Shown here: positions 15,402 to 24,406 of the stretch, in pieces
Numbering within the stretch: position 1 is the stretch's first letter
Layout: every line of letters begins with the position of its first letter
Assembly: GCA_039192165.1 (NCBI GenBank)
Contig: JBCCXD010000012.1
Span: 31,448-95,447, forward strand
Direction: 5' to 3'
Origin: Dinoroseobacter sp039192165
GTDB taxonomy: Bacteria > Pseudomonadota > Alphaproteobacteria > Rhodobacterales > Rhodobacteraceae
DNA: 64,000 nucleotides
Notes under the pieces: model-generated
Seen by the model: only the letters and a program-made list of their open reading frames with translations
What the model was told of the DNA's origin: nothing
Databases searched by the model: none
Position numbers and translations under genes: made by a program

Positions 15402-18332
15402 ATGAGCGCCGAAACGCCCGACTACAAAGATACTCTGAACCTGCCGAAAACTGACTTCCCGATGCGCGCCGGGCTTCCAAAGCGGGAGCCGGACTGGCTG
15501 AAGCGCTGGGAAGAGATCGGCGTCTATGACCGCCTGCGCGACAAAGCGGAGGGCCGCGAGCCCTTTACCCTGCATGATGGTCCTCCGTATGCGAACGGGC
15601 ACCTTCATATCGGTCATGCGCTGAACAAGATCCTCAAGGACATGGTCGTCCGTTCGCAACAAATGATGGGCAAGGATGCGCGCTACGTGCCTGGCTGGGA
15701 CTGTCACGGCTTGCCGATCGAATGGAAAATCGAGGAAAAATACCGCGCCAAGGGCAAGGATAAAGATGCTGTGCCGGTCAACGAGTTCCGCAAGGAATGC
15801 CGTGAGTTTGCCGAAGGCTGGATCGATATCCAGCGTGAAGAGTTTAAGCGTCTTGGTGTGACCGGTAACTGGGAAGATCCGTACCTGACAATGGATTTCC
15901 ACGCTGAGCGGGTGATTGCTGAGGAGTTCATGAAATTCCTCATGACGGGCGTGCTCTATCAGGGCTCCAAACCTGTGATGTGGTCGCCTGTCGAGAAAAC
16001 CGCGCTTGCCGAAGCGGAGATCGAGTATCACGATCACAAAAGTCACACGATCTGGGTGAAATTTCCGGTGGTACGCGCGGTGGAACCCACTGGCGCGCGC
16101 AGCGAGCTTTTGGGCACGCAGGTGATCATCTGGACCACCACTCCCTGGACGATCCCGTCTAACAAAGCCGTCGCCTTTAACCCAGAGATATCTTACGGGC
16201 TCTACGAAGTGACCGGTACTCCGGAAGAATGCTGGGCCGAGGTTGGTGACAAGTATCTTATCGCCGATGCTTTGGCCGAAAGCGTTTTCACTCAAGCGCG
16301 GCTGGAGCCGGCGCAGTGGAGCCGTTTGCGGGATGTCACCGCGTCTCAGCTTGACCTGCTCAGTCTTGCGCACCCGATGCGCGGGGCGGATGGTGCGAAT
16401 GGCGAATGGGATTACGATGTGCCCATGTTGCCGGGCGATCACGTGACGGACGACGCTGGTACGGGGTTTGTCCACACGGCGCCCAGCCACGGCGCAGACG
16501 ACTACATCCTCGGCGTGAAGCACGGGCTGCAGATGACCTATAACGTGCTCGAGGACGGCTCGTTCAGGGACACCCTGCCGTTCTTTGGGGGCGAGGTGAT
16601 CATCACGCCGAAGGGGAAGGAAGGCAAAGCCAACACCTTGGTTATCGACAAGTTGGTCGAGCTTGGAGCGATGTTGGCACGTGGCCGGATCACACACAGC
16701 TATCCGCATTCATGGCGCTCAAAAGCCCCGGTGATCTTTCGCAATACGCCGCAGTGGTTTGCCGCCATCGACCGGACAGTAGGTGATGGTCAGGACAGCT
16801 ACGGCACAACAATCCGCGAACGCGCGCTGCGCTCTATCGATGAGCTCGTGACCTGGACACCGCAGACCGGTCGCAACAGGCTCTACTCGATGATCGAAGC
16901 CCGCCCCGACTGGGTCCTCAGCCGTCAGCGCGCCTGGGGTGTGCCGCTAACCTGTTTTGTCAAAAAAGACGCGCAACCCACTGATCCTGATTTTCTTTTG
17001 CGGGATGAAAAGGTGAATGCCCGGATCGCTGATGCGTTCGAAACGGAAGGTGCAGACGCCTGGTATGCGGAGGGCGCGAAGGAGCGGTTTCTCGGCAACG
17101 ACCATAACCCGACCGACTACGAGCAAGTGTTCGATATCCTCGATGTCTGGTTCGACAGCGGCTCCACCCATGCCTTCGTGCTGCGCGACCGTCCCGATGG
17201 ATCGCAGGACGGTACAGCAGATCTTTATCTGGAAGGCACCGACCAACATCGTGGCTGGTTCCATTCGTCGATGCTGCAGGCCTGCGGTACACGGGGTCAT
17301 GCTCCGTATCGCGGTGTGCTGACCCACGGCTTCACGCTGGACGAGAGGGGCATGAAGATGTCCAAATCGCTCGGCAACACCGTCGCACCGGAGCAGGTGA
17401 CCAAACAGTATGGCGCCGATATTCTGCGCCTTTGGGTGGCGCAGTCCGACTATACGGTCGATCTGCGTATCGGACCTGAAATCCTCAAGAACACTGCGGA
17501 CAGCTACCGCAGGCTACGAAACACGATGCGTTTCATGCTTGGCGCGCTGGACGGGTTCTCTGAAAACGAGCGCGTTGCTCCAAAGGATATGCCGGAGTTG
17601 GAGCGTGTTTACCTGCATCAGCTTGCTGAACTCGACGAACAGGTGCGCGCAGGCTACGCCAAATACGATTTCCAGGGTGTGTTTCAGACACTGTTCCATT
17701 TTGCCACCGTTTCGCTCTCGGCTGTGTATTTCGATATCCGAAAGGATGCGCTCTATTGCGACCCTGTGGACAGCCTAACACGTCGGTCTGCGCGCACCGT
17801 TATCGACGAAACATTCCACCGTCTCGTCACCTGGCTTTCACCGATCCTTGTCTTCACAATGGAAGAGGTGTGGCTGGAACGGTTCCCAGGCGATGAGAGT
17901 TCCGTACATCTGCAGGACTTTCCTGAACCGCGCCCAGAATGGCGCCACCCGGAAGCTCAGGGGCGTTGGGCGATGGCCCGAGATGTCCGTCGCGTGGTGA
18001 CTGGCGGTCTGGAATTGCAAAGGCAAAACAAAGTTATAGGCTCTAGCCTTGAAGCTGCGCCTGTGGTGTATGTCTCGCCCGACTTGGCCGGAATTTTGGA
18101 CCCCGAGCGTTTTGCTGATACCTGCATTGTCTCCCAGCTGACAATAACGTCAGATCCTATTCCGAAGGACGCTTTCACTCTGCCGGATGTCCCTGGAGTC
18201 GGCATGGTGTTCAGGCAGGCTCAAGGCCAGAAGTGTCAGCGCTGCTGGAAGATCCTTCCGGATGTCGGCATGCATGCGAACCCGGGCGTCTGTTCGCGGT
18301 GCAACGAGGCTATTGAAGCGGCAAAGGCCTAG
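15402..18332 (+). CDS. ileS: Isoleucyl-tRNA synthetase
   Basis: Class I synthetase charging tRNA-Ile. The HIGH motif is in PPYANGHLHIGHALNK and the KMSKS motif in DERGMKMSKSLGNT. The CP1 editing domain is present (WTTTPWTIPSNKAVAFNPE, GTGFVHTAPSHGADD). The C-terminal zinc knuckle has CQRCWKI and CSRCNEA. The length of 976 is normal for the bacterial form. The stop codon overlaps the stop of the convergent asparaginase-like gene within CTAG. Confidence 0.97.
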   Translation: MSAETPDYKDTLNLPKTDFPMRAGLPKREPDWLKRWEEIGVYDRLRDKAEGREPFTLHDGPPYANGHLHIGHALNKILKDMVVRSQQMMGKDARYVPGWDCHGLPIEWKIEEKYRAKGKDKDAVPVNEFRKECREFAEGWIDIQREEFKRLGVTGNWEDPYLTMDFHAERVIAEEFMKFLMTGVLYQGSKPVMWSPVEKTALAEAEIEYHDHKSHTIWVKFPVVRAVEPTGARSELLGTQVIIWTTTPWTIPSNKAVAFNPEISYGLYEVTGTPEECWAEVGDKYLIADALAESVFTQARLEPAQWSRLRDVTASQLDLLSLAHPMRGADGANGEWDYDVPMLPGDHVTDDAGTGFVHTAPSHGADDYILGVKHGLQMTYNVLEDGSFRDTLPFFGGEVIITPKGKEGKANTLVIDKLVELGAMLARGRITHSYPHSWRSKAPVIFRNTPQWFAAIDRTVGDGQDSYGTTIRERALRSIDELVTWTPQTGRNRLYSMIEARPDWVLSRQRAWGVPLTCFVKKDAQPTDPDFLLRDEKVNARIADAFETEGADAWYAEGAKERFLGNDHNPTDYEQVFDILDVWFDSGSTHAFVLRDRPDGSQDGTADLYLEGTDQHRGWFHSSMLQACGTRGHAPYRGVLTHGFTLDERGMKMSKSLGNTVAPEQVTKQYGADILRLWVAQSDYTVDLRIGPEILKNTADSYRRLRNTMRFMLGALDGFSENERVAPKDMPELERVYLHQLAELDEQVRAGYAKYDFQGVFQTLFHFATVSLSAVYFDIRKDALYCDPVDSLTRRSARTVIDETFHRLVTWLSPILVFTMEEVWLERFPGDESSVHLQDFPEPRPEWRHPEAQGRWAMARDVRRVVTGGLELQRQNKVIGSSLEAAPVVYVSPDLAGILDPERFADTCIVSQLTITSDPIPKDAFTLPDVPGVGMVFRQAQGQKCQRCWKILPDVGMHANPGVCSRCNEAIEAAKA

Positions 18333-18820
18333 GCGTCGAACCGGCCGAGATCAGTGTTTTTGTTGAGATCACGGGCGGGGAAAACCCGCCCGTTCATAAC
18401 GCCCCAGATGCCTCGGTCCAGGATTTGTGCCGCCACAACTGCGCCGCCCAGGTTGAATTCCCCGTCCGACGCATAGAGCGAAAACGGTCGCATCGCCCCG
18501 GTGAGGACAATGGTCTTTGCGGTAATGCGCTCTGCGAGATACCGAGCCGTGTCGCCCATTGTTCCTGTGCCATGCGTGATCACGAGCGCTTTTTCCGAGG
18601 CGTCTGTAGCCGCGCGCAGGATCGCGGCCCGGTCCGTATCATCGAAGTAAAGACTGTCTTTCAGCATGACCACTTCAGTCGAGGGGAAATGGCAGCGCCC
18701 GATCTGCAGCATTTCAGGGACGTGCGTGGCACCGTCCGGAGAAAATGCCAACCCCTCACTGCGCGGATCATGCACTTTGTCGATGGTCCCGCCTGTAATC
18801 AGGATACGAAGGTCGGACAT
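18329..18820 (-). CDS. Single-domain asparaginase-like protein
   Basis: 163 residues, about half of a type I/II asparaginase, covering only the N-terminal catalytic domain; such short relatives are known. ILITGGTIDK supplies the first catalytic threonine region. The second motif reads THGTGTMGDTA, where functional asparaginases have HGTDTM, so the aspartate is a glycine here. TIVLTGAMRPF and DGEFNLGGAVVAAQ complete the domain. AGGGAGAG precedes the ATG. The substrate is uncertain, and asparagine hydrolysis is doubtful with the missing aspartate and no C-terminal domain. Confidence 0.75.
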   Translation of the reverse strand: MSDLRILITGGTIDKVHDPRSEGLAFSPDGATHVPEMLQIGRCHFPSTEVVMLKDSLYFDDTDRAAILRAATDASEKALVITHGTGTMGDTARYLAERITAKTIVLTGAMRPFSLYASDGEFNLGGAVVAAQILDRGIWGVMNGRVFPARDLNKNTDLGRFDA

Positions 18821-19026
18821 GGGGCTCTCCCTTGGCGGCGCTTGACCTGACGCGCATCAGCGTGTCACACGAAAACTGGAATTCTCGATGACGGTCAAGC
18901 CGGTGACGCAGCTTTGAAAATTGAAAAACCAGTTTCAGAGCGGCCTGCCAGGTCTCAGTGTCAGCGAGCAACGAAGACTCCGGCGCTTTTAGGCGGCCCA
19001 CGGACATGTTTCGCGGGCACGTGTAA

Positions 19027-19404
19027 ATGGTAACCAGTGCTCTCTTTCTGGTTTTGCTATTACAAATCAAGCATTTGTTTGCTGATTTCTTCTGGCAGAC
19101 GCGCTGGATGGTCGCAAACAAAGGCTCATATGGGCACCCTGCCGGTCTGCTTCACGCAACGGTTCATGGCGCTTTGACCCTGATAATACTCTTAATCTAT
19201 GTCCCTGCGGCGGGGATTGGCCTTATCGTGGCGCTTTGCAGTGCAGAGATGCTCGCGCATTATCACATTGATTGGGCCAAGGACGCAGCCACGCGTCGCG
19301 CAGGGGTCAGCCCCATGCAAAAGCGTTTCTGGGACATCACCGGTACCGATCAGGCTCTGCATCAAGCGACGTATCTGGCGATAGTTGCAGTGGTTTTTGC
19401 CTGA
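19027..19404 (+). CDS. DUF3307 family small membrane protein
   Basis: 125 residues with three or four hydrophobic segments. It begins MVTSALFLVLLLQIKHLFAD and has KHLFADFFWQTRWM, LLHATVHGALT and AHYHIDWAKD, conserved His/Asp-containing blocks of DUF3307. Function unknown. It stands alone between the asparaginase-like gene and the type I secretion block. Confidence 0.8.
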   Translation: MVTSALFLVLLLQIKHLFADFFWQTRWMVANKGSYGHPAGLLHATVHGALTLIILLIYVPAAGIGLIVALCSAEMLAHYHIDWAKDAATRRAGVSPMQKRFWDITGTDQALHQATYLAIVAVVFA

Positions 19405-19545
19405 GTGCGCCGGGCATGCCCCGAACAAGAGCCATGCGCAACGAGATGATTGCCATGAAAGTCTTTTTTGATATCGGTCTAAAGGCCCTGCATTATTGAT
19501 ATTTTTTTAAACCTCGCGTTTAGTGAAGGAGAAGAAGGGGTCAGA

Positions 19546-20919
19546 ATGGTCCGCATTTTTTGTATGATGTTCTTTGCGCTAGTGTCGGGGCTAGGGGCTC
19601 CCGCGACGGCAATGACTCTGGAAGATGCGGTGCGTGCTGCGATGGCGCTCAGCCCGTCCGTGAATAGAGTGGCCGCCGAAGCGCGCGCAAACGCATCAGA
19701 TCTTGGTGCTTTGGAACGTGAGTACCTGCCGACCTTGAACCTTTTTGCTCAGGGCGGCGCCGAGCGGGTTGACGACCCGGCAGGACTGTCGCCTGAAGAC
19801 AATAACTCCACCAAATTTGCCCAACAGGTCGAGCTGTCGGCGGAGCTTTTGCTGTTCGATGGATATCGTCGCTCCAACCTTGTTTATCAAACAGCTGCAG
19901 TGCTTGACGGAAGCCTGTTTCGCTTGCTCGATGCATCTGAAACGCTCGCGCTGAATGCAACCGAAGCCTATATCGATGTGGTGCGTCACCGCAGCCTTGT
20001 CGCAGCCGCACAGCGGAACGTTGCCCGCCACAAAGAAATTGGCGACCAAGTCCGCATTCAAGTTGAGGGCGGGATTTTACCTGCGTCGAGTGCTTTGCAA
20101 GTGTCGGATCGGATTGATGCGGCTGAGCTCGCCGAGCTGGAGGTGCGGGAAGCTTTGCGCGATGCAAATGCACGCTTTGAACGTGTTATCGGACAGCCGG
20201 CGTCGGGCGCGTTGTCAATTCCGCGTATCAGCAATCTGCCGGCCACGCAGGACCAGTTAATCAAGACAGCGATTCAGAACAGCTTTCGCCTGCAGGCCGC
20301 TCAGACAGCGATCGATCGCACGCGATATGAAAAAACAATCGTTGAGTCCACTCGTTTACCGAGGTTCTCGCTTAACGCAGGAGCGATGTACGGCGATAAC
20401 TTGGAAGGCTCAAGCGGGGAGGAGTCCGATCTTTTTGTCGGGTTCAGGTTGAATTGGGATCTCTACTCCGGCGGGCGTTCTGCCGAAAGCCGTGCATTGG
20501 CTGAAAGGGTTGCAGAAGCTCAGGCAGGACGGGATGAGGCATTGCGAGAAGTCACCGCGCTTGCACAACGAACTTGGAATGCGTTTCAAAGCGCAACGGA
20601 GCGCGCCATTCTGCTGGAGCGCCAGCTGCGCGCCAATCTTTCGCTCGTACAGCAATTTACCGAGGAATTTGAAGCCTCTGCAAGGCCCTTGCTTGACGTT
20701 CTGGCAGCGGAGCGCGCTCTGTTTGCGGTCGAGTTCCGCCGAATTTCTACAGAGGCGACATTTGCATTCACCCAATACCGGCTGCTGGCGGTTCAAAGTC
20801 GGCTTGCCCGTCATTTTGGGGTGAAAGCCTCTGGTGTGGCGCTGGAGCCCGGGTTCCAGACCAAAGCGCTTATTTCTCCAACGGCGGTATTCGATACCGC
20901 CATTGAACCGTTGCGGTGA
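19546..20919 (+). CDS. TolC/LapE-like outer membrane channel of a type I secretion system
   Basis: Outer-membrane efflux tunnel. It has a signal peptide ending GAPATA and TolC family repeats: AMALSPSVNRVAAEARANAS, YLPTLNLFAQGG, the coiled-coil TEAYIDVVRHRSLVAAAQRN, and the second repeat ESTRLPRFSLNAGAMYGD with NWDLYSGG. The length of 457 is typical of the TolC/agglutination-protein group. GAAGGGG precedes the ATG. Its stop overlaps the GTG start of the type I ABC transporter, so it belongs to the secretion operon. Confidence 0.9.
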   Translation: MVRIFCMMFFALVSGLGAPATAMTLEDAVRAAMALSPSVNRVAAEARANASDLGALEREYLPTLNLFAQGGAERVDDPAGLSPEDNNSTKFAQQVELSAELLLFDGYRRSNLVYQTAAVLDGSLFRLLDASETLALNATEAYIDVVRHRSLVAAAQRNVARHKEIGDQVRIQVEGGILPASSALQVSDRIDAAELAELEVREALRDANARFERVIGQPASGALSIPRISNLPATQDQLIKTAIQNSFRLQAAQTAIDRTRYEKTIVESTRLPRFSLNAGAMYGDNLEGSSGEESDLFVGFRLNWDLYSGGRSAESRALAERVAEAQAGRDEALREVTALAQRTWNAFQSATERAILLERQLRANLSLVQQFTEEFEASARPLLDVLAAERALFAVEFRRISTEATFAFTQYRLLAVQSRLARHFGVKASGVALEPGFQTKALISPTAVFDTAIEPLR

Positions 20920-23084
20920 CGGGCGCCAGCGCAGTGCCCGCCGCAACCGATCCACATTCGAAAACGGGCACATCAGAAAACGGTGTGGCCCTTTTGCGGT
21001 GGTTTGCGAAAGCCCACGGACGGCCATTTTCGACAGAAGCGCTGCGCGTCGGATTGAGCGCCGGCTTCGACCCGAAGGACCCTTCTGATCTTGTTGACGC
21101 GTTGGCCCAACTGCAACTGACAGGCGATGCACTTGCCCGCGATCCGCGCCAGCTCGACGCCGCTTTGTTACCCGCGATCGGGTTTCTTCAGGATGGCACC
21201 CCGGTCGTTTTGCGGGCTGCAGCAGGTGGCTCGGAATGGATCGCCGCGGACGCCACCGAGGATGCACCCGGCACGCCGCTGCGAACTGCGGATCTGAAAC
21301 CAAAGGTGGTGCTTGTGCGCCCGTCTGCGGATCCAACCGACAGTCGCCTCGACCCTGTTATTGCGCAGACAACACAGTCCGGACCCCATTGGTTTTGGGG
21401 GCCTGTACGCGCGCAATGGGCAGGCTGGCTTCAGATCGCTCTTGCAGCGTTCCTGATCAACCTTCTCGGTCTTGCGCTGCCGATCTTCGTGATGAATGTC
21501 TACGACCGGGTCATTCCCAATCTGGCTTTCGTCACATTGGGCACGCTCGCCGCGGGCGTCGGGATTGCCATTGTCCTCGATTTGGTTCTCAGGGCACTTC
21601 GTGCTGCGATCCTCGATGGGCTCGGGCGGCGCGTTGATCTTCGCGCCGGATCCGCGATTTTTTCTCAAGCGATGCGCGTGCGTGTGCTGGACAGACGCGG
21701 GGGTGCGGCGGGTATGGTCCAGACCATTCGAGATTTCGAACTTGTTCGCGACTTTTTCGGGTCAGCAACGTTTGTCTCGCTCATCGATCTTGCGTTTATC
21801 GGGCTTTTCATAGCGGCGCTCTTTTTCTTTGTCGGTCCTCTTGCATGGGTGCCATTGGTCGCGGTTCCGGTTGTGATCGCTATCGCAGTTCTGGCACAGA
21901 CGCCGATGCGAAGGGCTGCTGCTGAGGCGCAAAAGCTCGCGACCAAGCGGCACGTAGTTCTGGTGGAAACCCTGTCGGGCATCGAGACCATCAAAAGCCT
22001 GAACGCGGAACCCGTTATGCAGCGCGAATGGGATATCGCGACTGCAGCGGCAACGCAGGTTTCAGGACGCACGCGGTTCTGGTCTGCGTTTTCGACAAAC
22101 GGCACGCTCGCCGTACAACAAGCGGTGAGCGTTCTGATTATTGTCTGGGGTGTCTTTTTGGTTTTCGAGGGCAGCATAACGGTCGGGGCGCTTATTGCAG
22201 CAAATATACTGGCTGGGCGTGTTCTGGCGCCGTTGGGTGCCATCGCGCAAACAGTCTTCCGAAGCCAGTATGCCGTTCGCGCCATGGCTGCGTTGAATGA
22301 CCTGATGAACTTGCCTGTGGAAGGACGAGGGGTGCGCAGCAGCCATCGTGTGACCTCGGGTTCAGCTGCTTTTGAGGAAGTGCGTTTTTCCTACCCCGGG
22401 AATGATGTCGCTGCCCTCAGCGACGTGAGTTTTACGATCTCGGAAGGCGAAGTCGTGGCGCTCCTTGGCCGTGTTGGTTCCGGCAAGACCACGACCGGCA
22501 AGTTGCTCTGCGGGCTGATTGCGCCTGACGCGGGCACTATTCTTATCGATGGAATTGGGCAAGGACAGTATGATCCTGCCGAGTTGCGCGCCGGGATCGG
22601 GTATCTTCCGCAAGATGCAGAGCTCTTTACGGGAACCCTGCGAGAAAATCTGACAATTGGTCGGCCGGACGCCACTGACCAGGACATACAGGCCGCGTTG
22701 TACACAGCTGGTCTTGATCAGTTTGTCGCAACGGCTCCTGAAGGACTGAGCCTGCAGATCGGCGAACGTGGAAACCGTTTGTCTGGCGGACAAAAACAGG
22801 GAGTGGCGCTTGCCAGGTTGCTTCTTCGGAAGACACCGCTGCTATTTCTGGACGAGCCGACAAATGCGATGGACCAACAGATGGAAGCTGTTGTGACGGC
22901 TCGCCTGCGCGAGCTCGGAGAAAGCGGTGTGACTATTATTCTCTGTACGCACCGCCAGTCGCTGGCGCAGATTGCTGACCGTTTCATTGTGCTGGATCAG
23001 GGCCGCAAAGTGCTGGAAGGACCGCGCGAGGAGATCATGACACGGCTGGCGCCCAAAAAGCTGACGAACTCGGAGAGAGCTTGA
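20916..23084 (+). CDS. Type I secretion ABC transporter (LapB-like, permease plus ATPase)
   Basis: Inner-membrane motor that exports an adhesin. The N-terminal 150 residues form a C39-peptidase-like domain without a recognisable catalytic cysteine. The membrane domain runs about residues 165-440 (IALAAFLINLLGLALPIFVM, NVYDRVIPN). The nucleotide-binding domain has Walker A LLGRVGSGKTTTGK, signature NRLSGGQKQGVALAR, Walker B LLFLDEPTNAMD and a terminal H-loop LCTHRQS. GTG start overlapping tolC by four bases. The inactive C39-like domain and the neighbouring VCBS/vWA protein point to LapBCE-type adhesin export. Confidence 0.9.
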   Translation: MTGASAVPAATDPHSKTGTSENGVALLRWFAKAHGRPFSTEALRVGLSAGFDPKDPSDLVDALAQLQLTGDALARDPRQLDAALLPAIGFLQDGTPVVLRAAAGGSEWIAADATEDAPGTPLRTADLKPKVVLVRPSADPTDSRLDPVIAQTTQSGPHWFWGPVRAQWAGWLQIALAAFLINLLGLALPIFVMNVYDRVIPNLAFVTLGTLAAGVGIAIVLDLVLRALRAAILDGLGRRVDLRAGSAIFSQAMRVRVLDRRGGAAGMVQTIRDFELVRDFFGSATFVSLIDLAFIGLFIAALFFFVGPLAWVPLVAVPVVIAIAVLAQTPMRRAAAEAQKLATKRHVVLVETLSGIETIKSLNAEPVMQREWDIATAAATQVSGRTRFWSAFSTNGTLAVQQAVSVLIIVWGVFLVFEGSITVGALIAANILAGRVLAPLGAIAQTVFRSQYAVRAMAALNDLMNLPVEGRGVRSSHRVTSGSAAFEEVRFSYPGNDVAALSDVSFTISEGEVVALLGRVGSGKTTTGKLLCGLIAPDAGTILIDGIGQGQYDPAELRAGIGYLPQDAELFTGTLRENLTIGRPDATDQDIQAALYTAGLDQFVATAPEGLSLQIGERGNRLSGGQKQGVALARLLLRKTPLLFLDEPTNAMDQQMEAVVTARLRELGESGVTIILCTHRQSLAQIADRFIVLDQGRKVLEGPREEIMTRLAPKKLTNSERA

Positions 23085-24406
23085 TGTTCGGAGCGCGAAT
23101 TGAAGACAGTTATCTTCAGAAGCCCGGTCAGATTGCAGGGCGGGGTGGCGGTGGGGCCGGATGGCTTTTGCTGCTGGCGATCGCGGGCGGTTTGGGCGCC
23201 TTTGGTTACTGGGCCGCAACCTCGGAAGTCGAGGAGATTGCGCGCGGCACCGGTCAGGTTGTGCCGTCGCAGCAAGTTCAGGTGGTCCAGAGTCTCGAAG
23301 GTGGGATTATCACCGCGTTGGATGTTGAGGAAGGCGATCTCGTTGAGGCGGGTCAGATTCTTGCGCAGATCAGTGATATCGGTTTTGCAGCCGAGCGCGG
23401 GGAATTGCTGCAAAGCCGCGATGCCCTTTTGGCTGAAGCTGCCCGGCTTGTAGCTGAGGCAGAAATGGCCGACGAGGTCAACTTTCCCGAAGGGCTGGAG
23501 CAGCGCGCGCCAGGCGCTGTCGCGGCCGAACTGGCGGTTCTTGAGACGCGGAGTGCGCAGCTTGAAAGTGAGTTGCAAGCGCTTGCCGATCAGCGCGCCG
23601 GCCGCGAAGGCGAACTCACCGAATTGAGGGCGGAAGCCATCAAAACAACGGCTGTGCTTGGCCCCTTGCGGGATGAACTTGCACTGACTGAAGATCTGGT
23701 TGCACGCGGGGCAGTGCCTCAGATCGAGCTGCTTCGCCTGAGGGCGCGCGTGGCGGAGCTGGAAGGCGATCTGGCCGTGGGAGAGGCGCGCAAACCAACC
23801 CTGGAGGCCGCAATACGCGAGGCGAATGCCCAGATGGATGCCGCACGCGCAGGCCATCAATTGCGTGCACGGCAACGTCTTGCCCGGGTGCAACTGGAGC
23901 TGGCTGTCGTCAATGAAGGGCTGGAGGCGGCAACGGACCGCGTGGATCGCACCCTGCTGCGCGCACCGGCACGGGGCATCGTCAATCGCATTCCCGCGAC
24001 GACGATCGGCGCGGTGGTCCAGCCTGGTGCTCCGGTGCTTGAGATCGTTCCGGTTGAGGATCGGCTACTGATCGAAGCGGATATCTCGCCTCGTGATGTG
24101 GCGTTCATATCTTTGGGTGAACCGGCTTCGGTCAAGATAACGGCCTATGACTATCTGGTTTACGGCGCTTTGGAGGGTGAAGTTGCACGCATCGGGGCAG
24201 ATGCGCTGCAAGATGCGGAAGGCACGCCAGTATTCCGTGTCGCGATCAGCACTGAAAACGACTTTCTTGAGCATAATGGAACGCGCCTTCCGATACGTCC
24301 GGGTATGCAGGCGCAGGTCGATATTCAGACCGGATCACGCACTGTCATGAGCTATTTGCTCAACCCCCTGCGGCGAGCAGGTGCAGAGGCTTTGCGTGAA
24401 CGCTGA
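23084..24406 (+). CDS. HlyD/LapC-like membrane fusion protein of the type I system
   Basis: Periplasmic adaptor bridging the ABC transporter and the TolC channel. One N-terminal membrane segment (WLLLLAIAGGLGAFGYWAA) is followed by the lipoyl half motif VVPSQQVQVVQSLEGGIITA. A long coiled coil follows (about residues 90-290), then the barrel region RAPARGIVNRIPATTIGAVV and a C-terminal ending RTVMSYLLNPLRR typical of HlyD/AprE. I use ATG 23084 (GGAGAG six bases upstream) rather than the TTG three bases earlier; it overlaps the ABC gene stop by one base. Its own stop abuts the convergent cyclase gene. Confidence 0.9.
   Translation: MFGARIEDSYLQKPGQIAGRGGGGAGWLLLLAIAGGLGAFGYWAATSEVEEIARGTGQVVPSQQVQVVQSLEGGIITALDVEEGDLVEAGQILAQISDIGFAAERGELLQSRDALLAEAARLVAEAEMADEVNFPEGLEQRAPGAVAAELAVLETRSAQLESELQALADQRAGREGELTELRAEAIKTTAVLGPLRDELALTEDLVARGAVPQIELLRLRARVAELEGDLAVGEARKPTLEAAIREANAQMDAARAGHQLRARQRLARVQLELAVVNEGLEAATDRVDRTLLRAPARGIVNRIPATTIGAVVQPGAPVLEIVPVEDRLLIEADISPRDVAFISLGEPASVKITAYDYLVYGALEGEVARIGADALQDAEGTPVFRVAISTENDFLEHNGTRLPIRPGMQAQVDIQTGSRTVMSYLLNPLRRAGAEALRER

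Noticed and set aside
19419..19502. 27-codon frame between DUF3307 and tolC genes
   Set aside because: No ribosome site and no conservation that can be seen.
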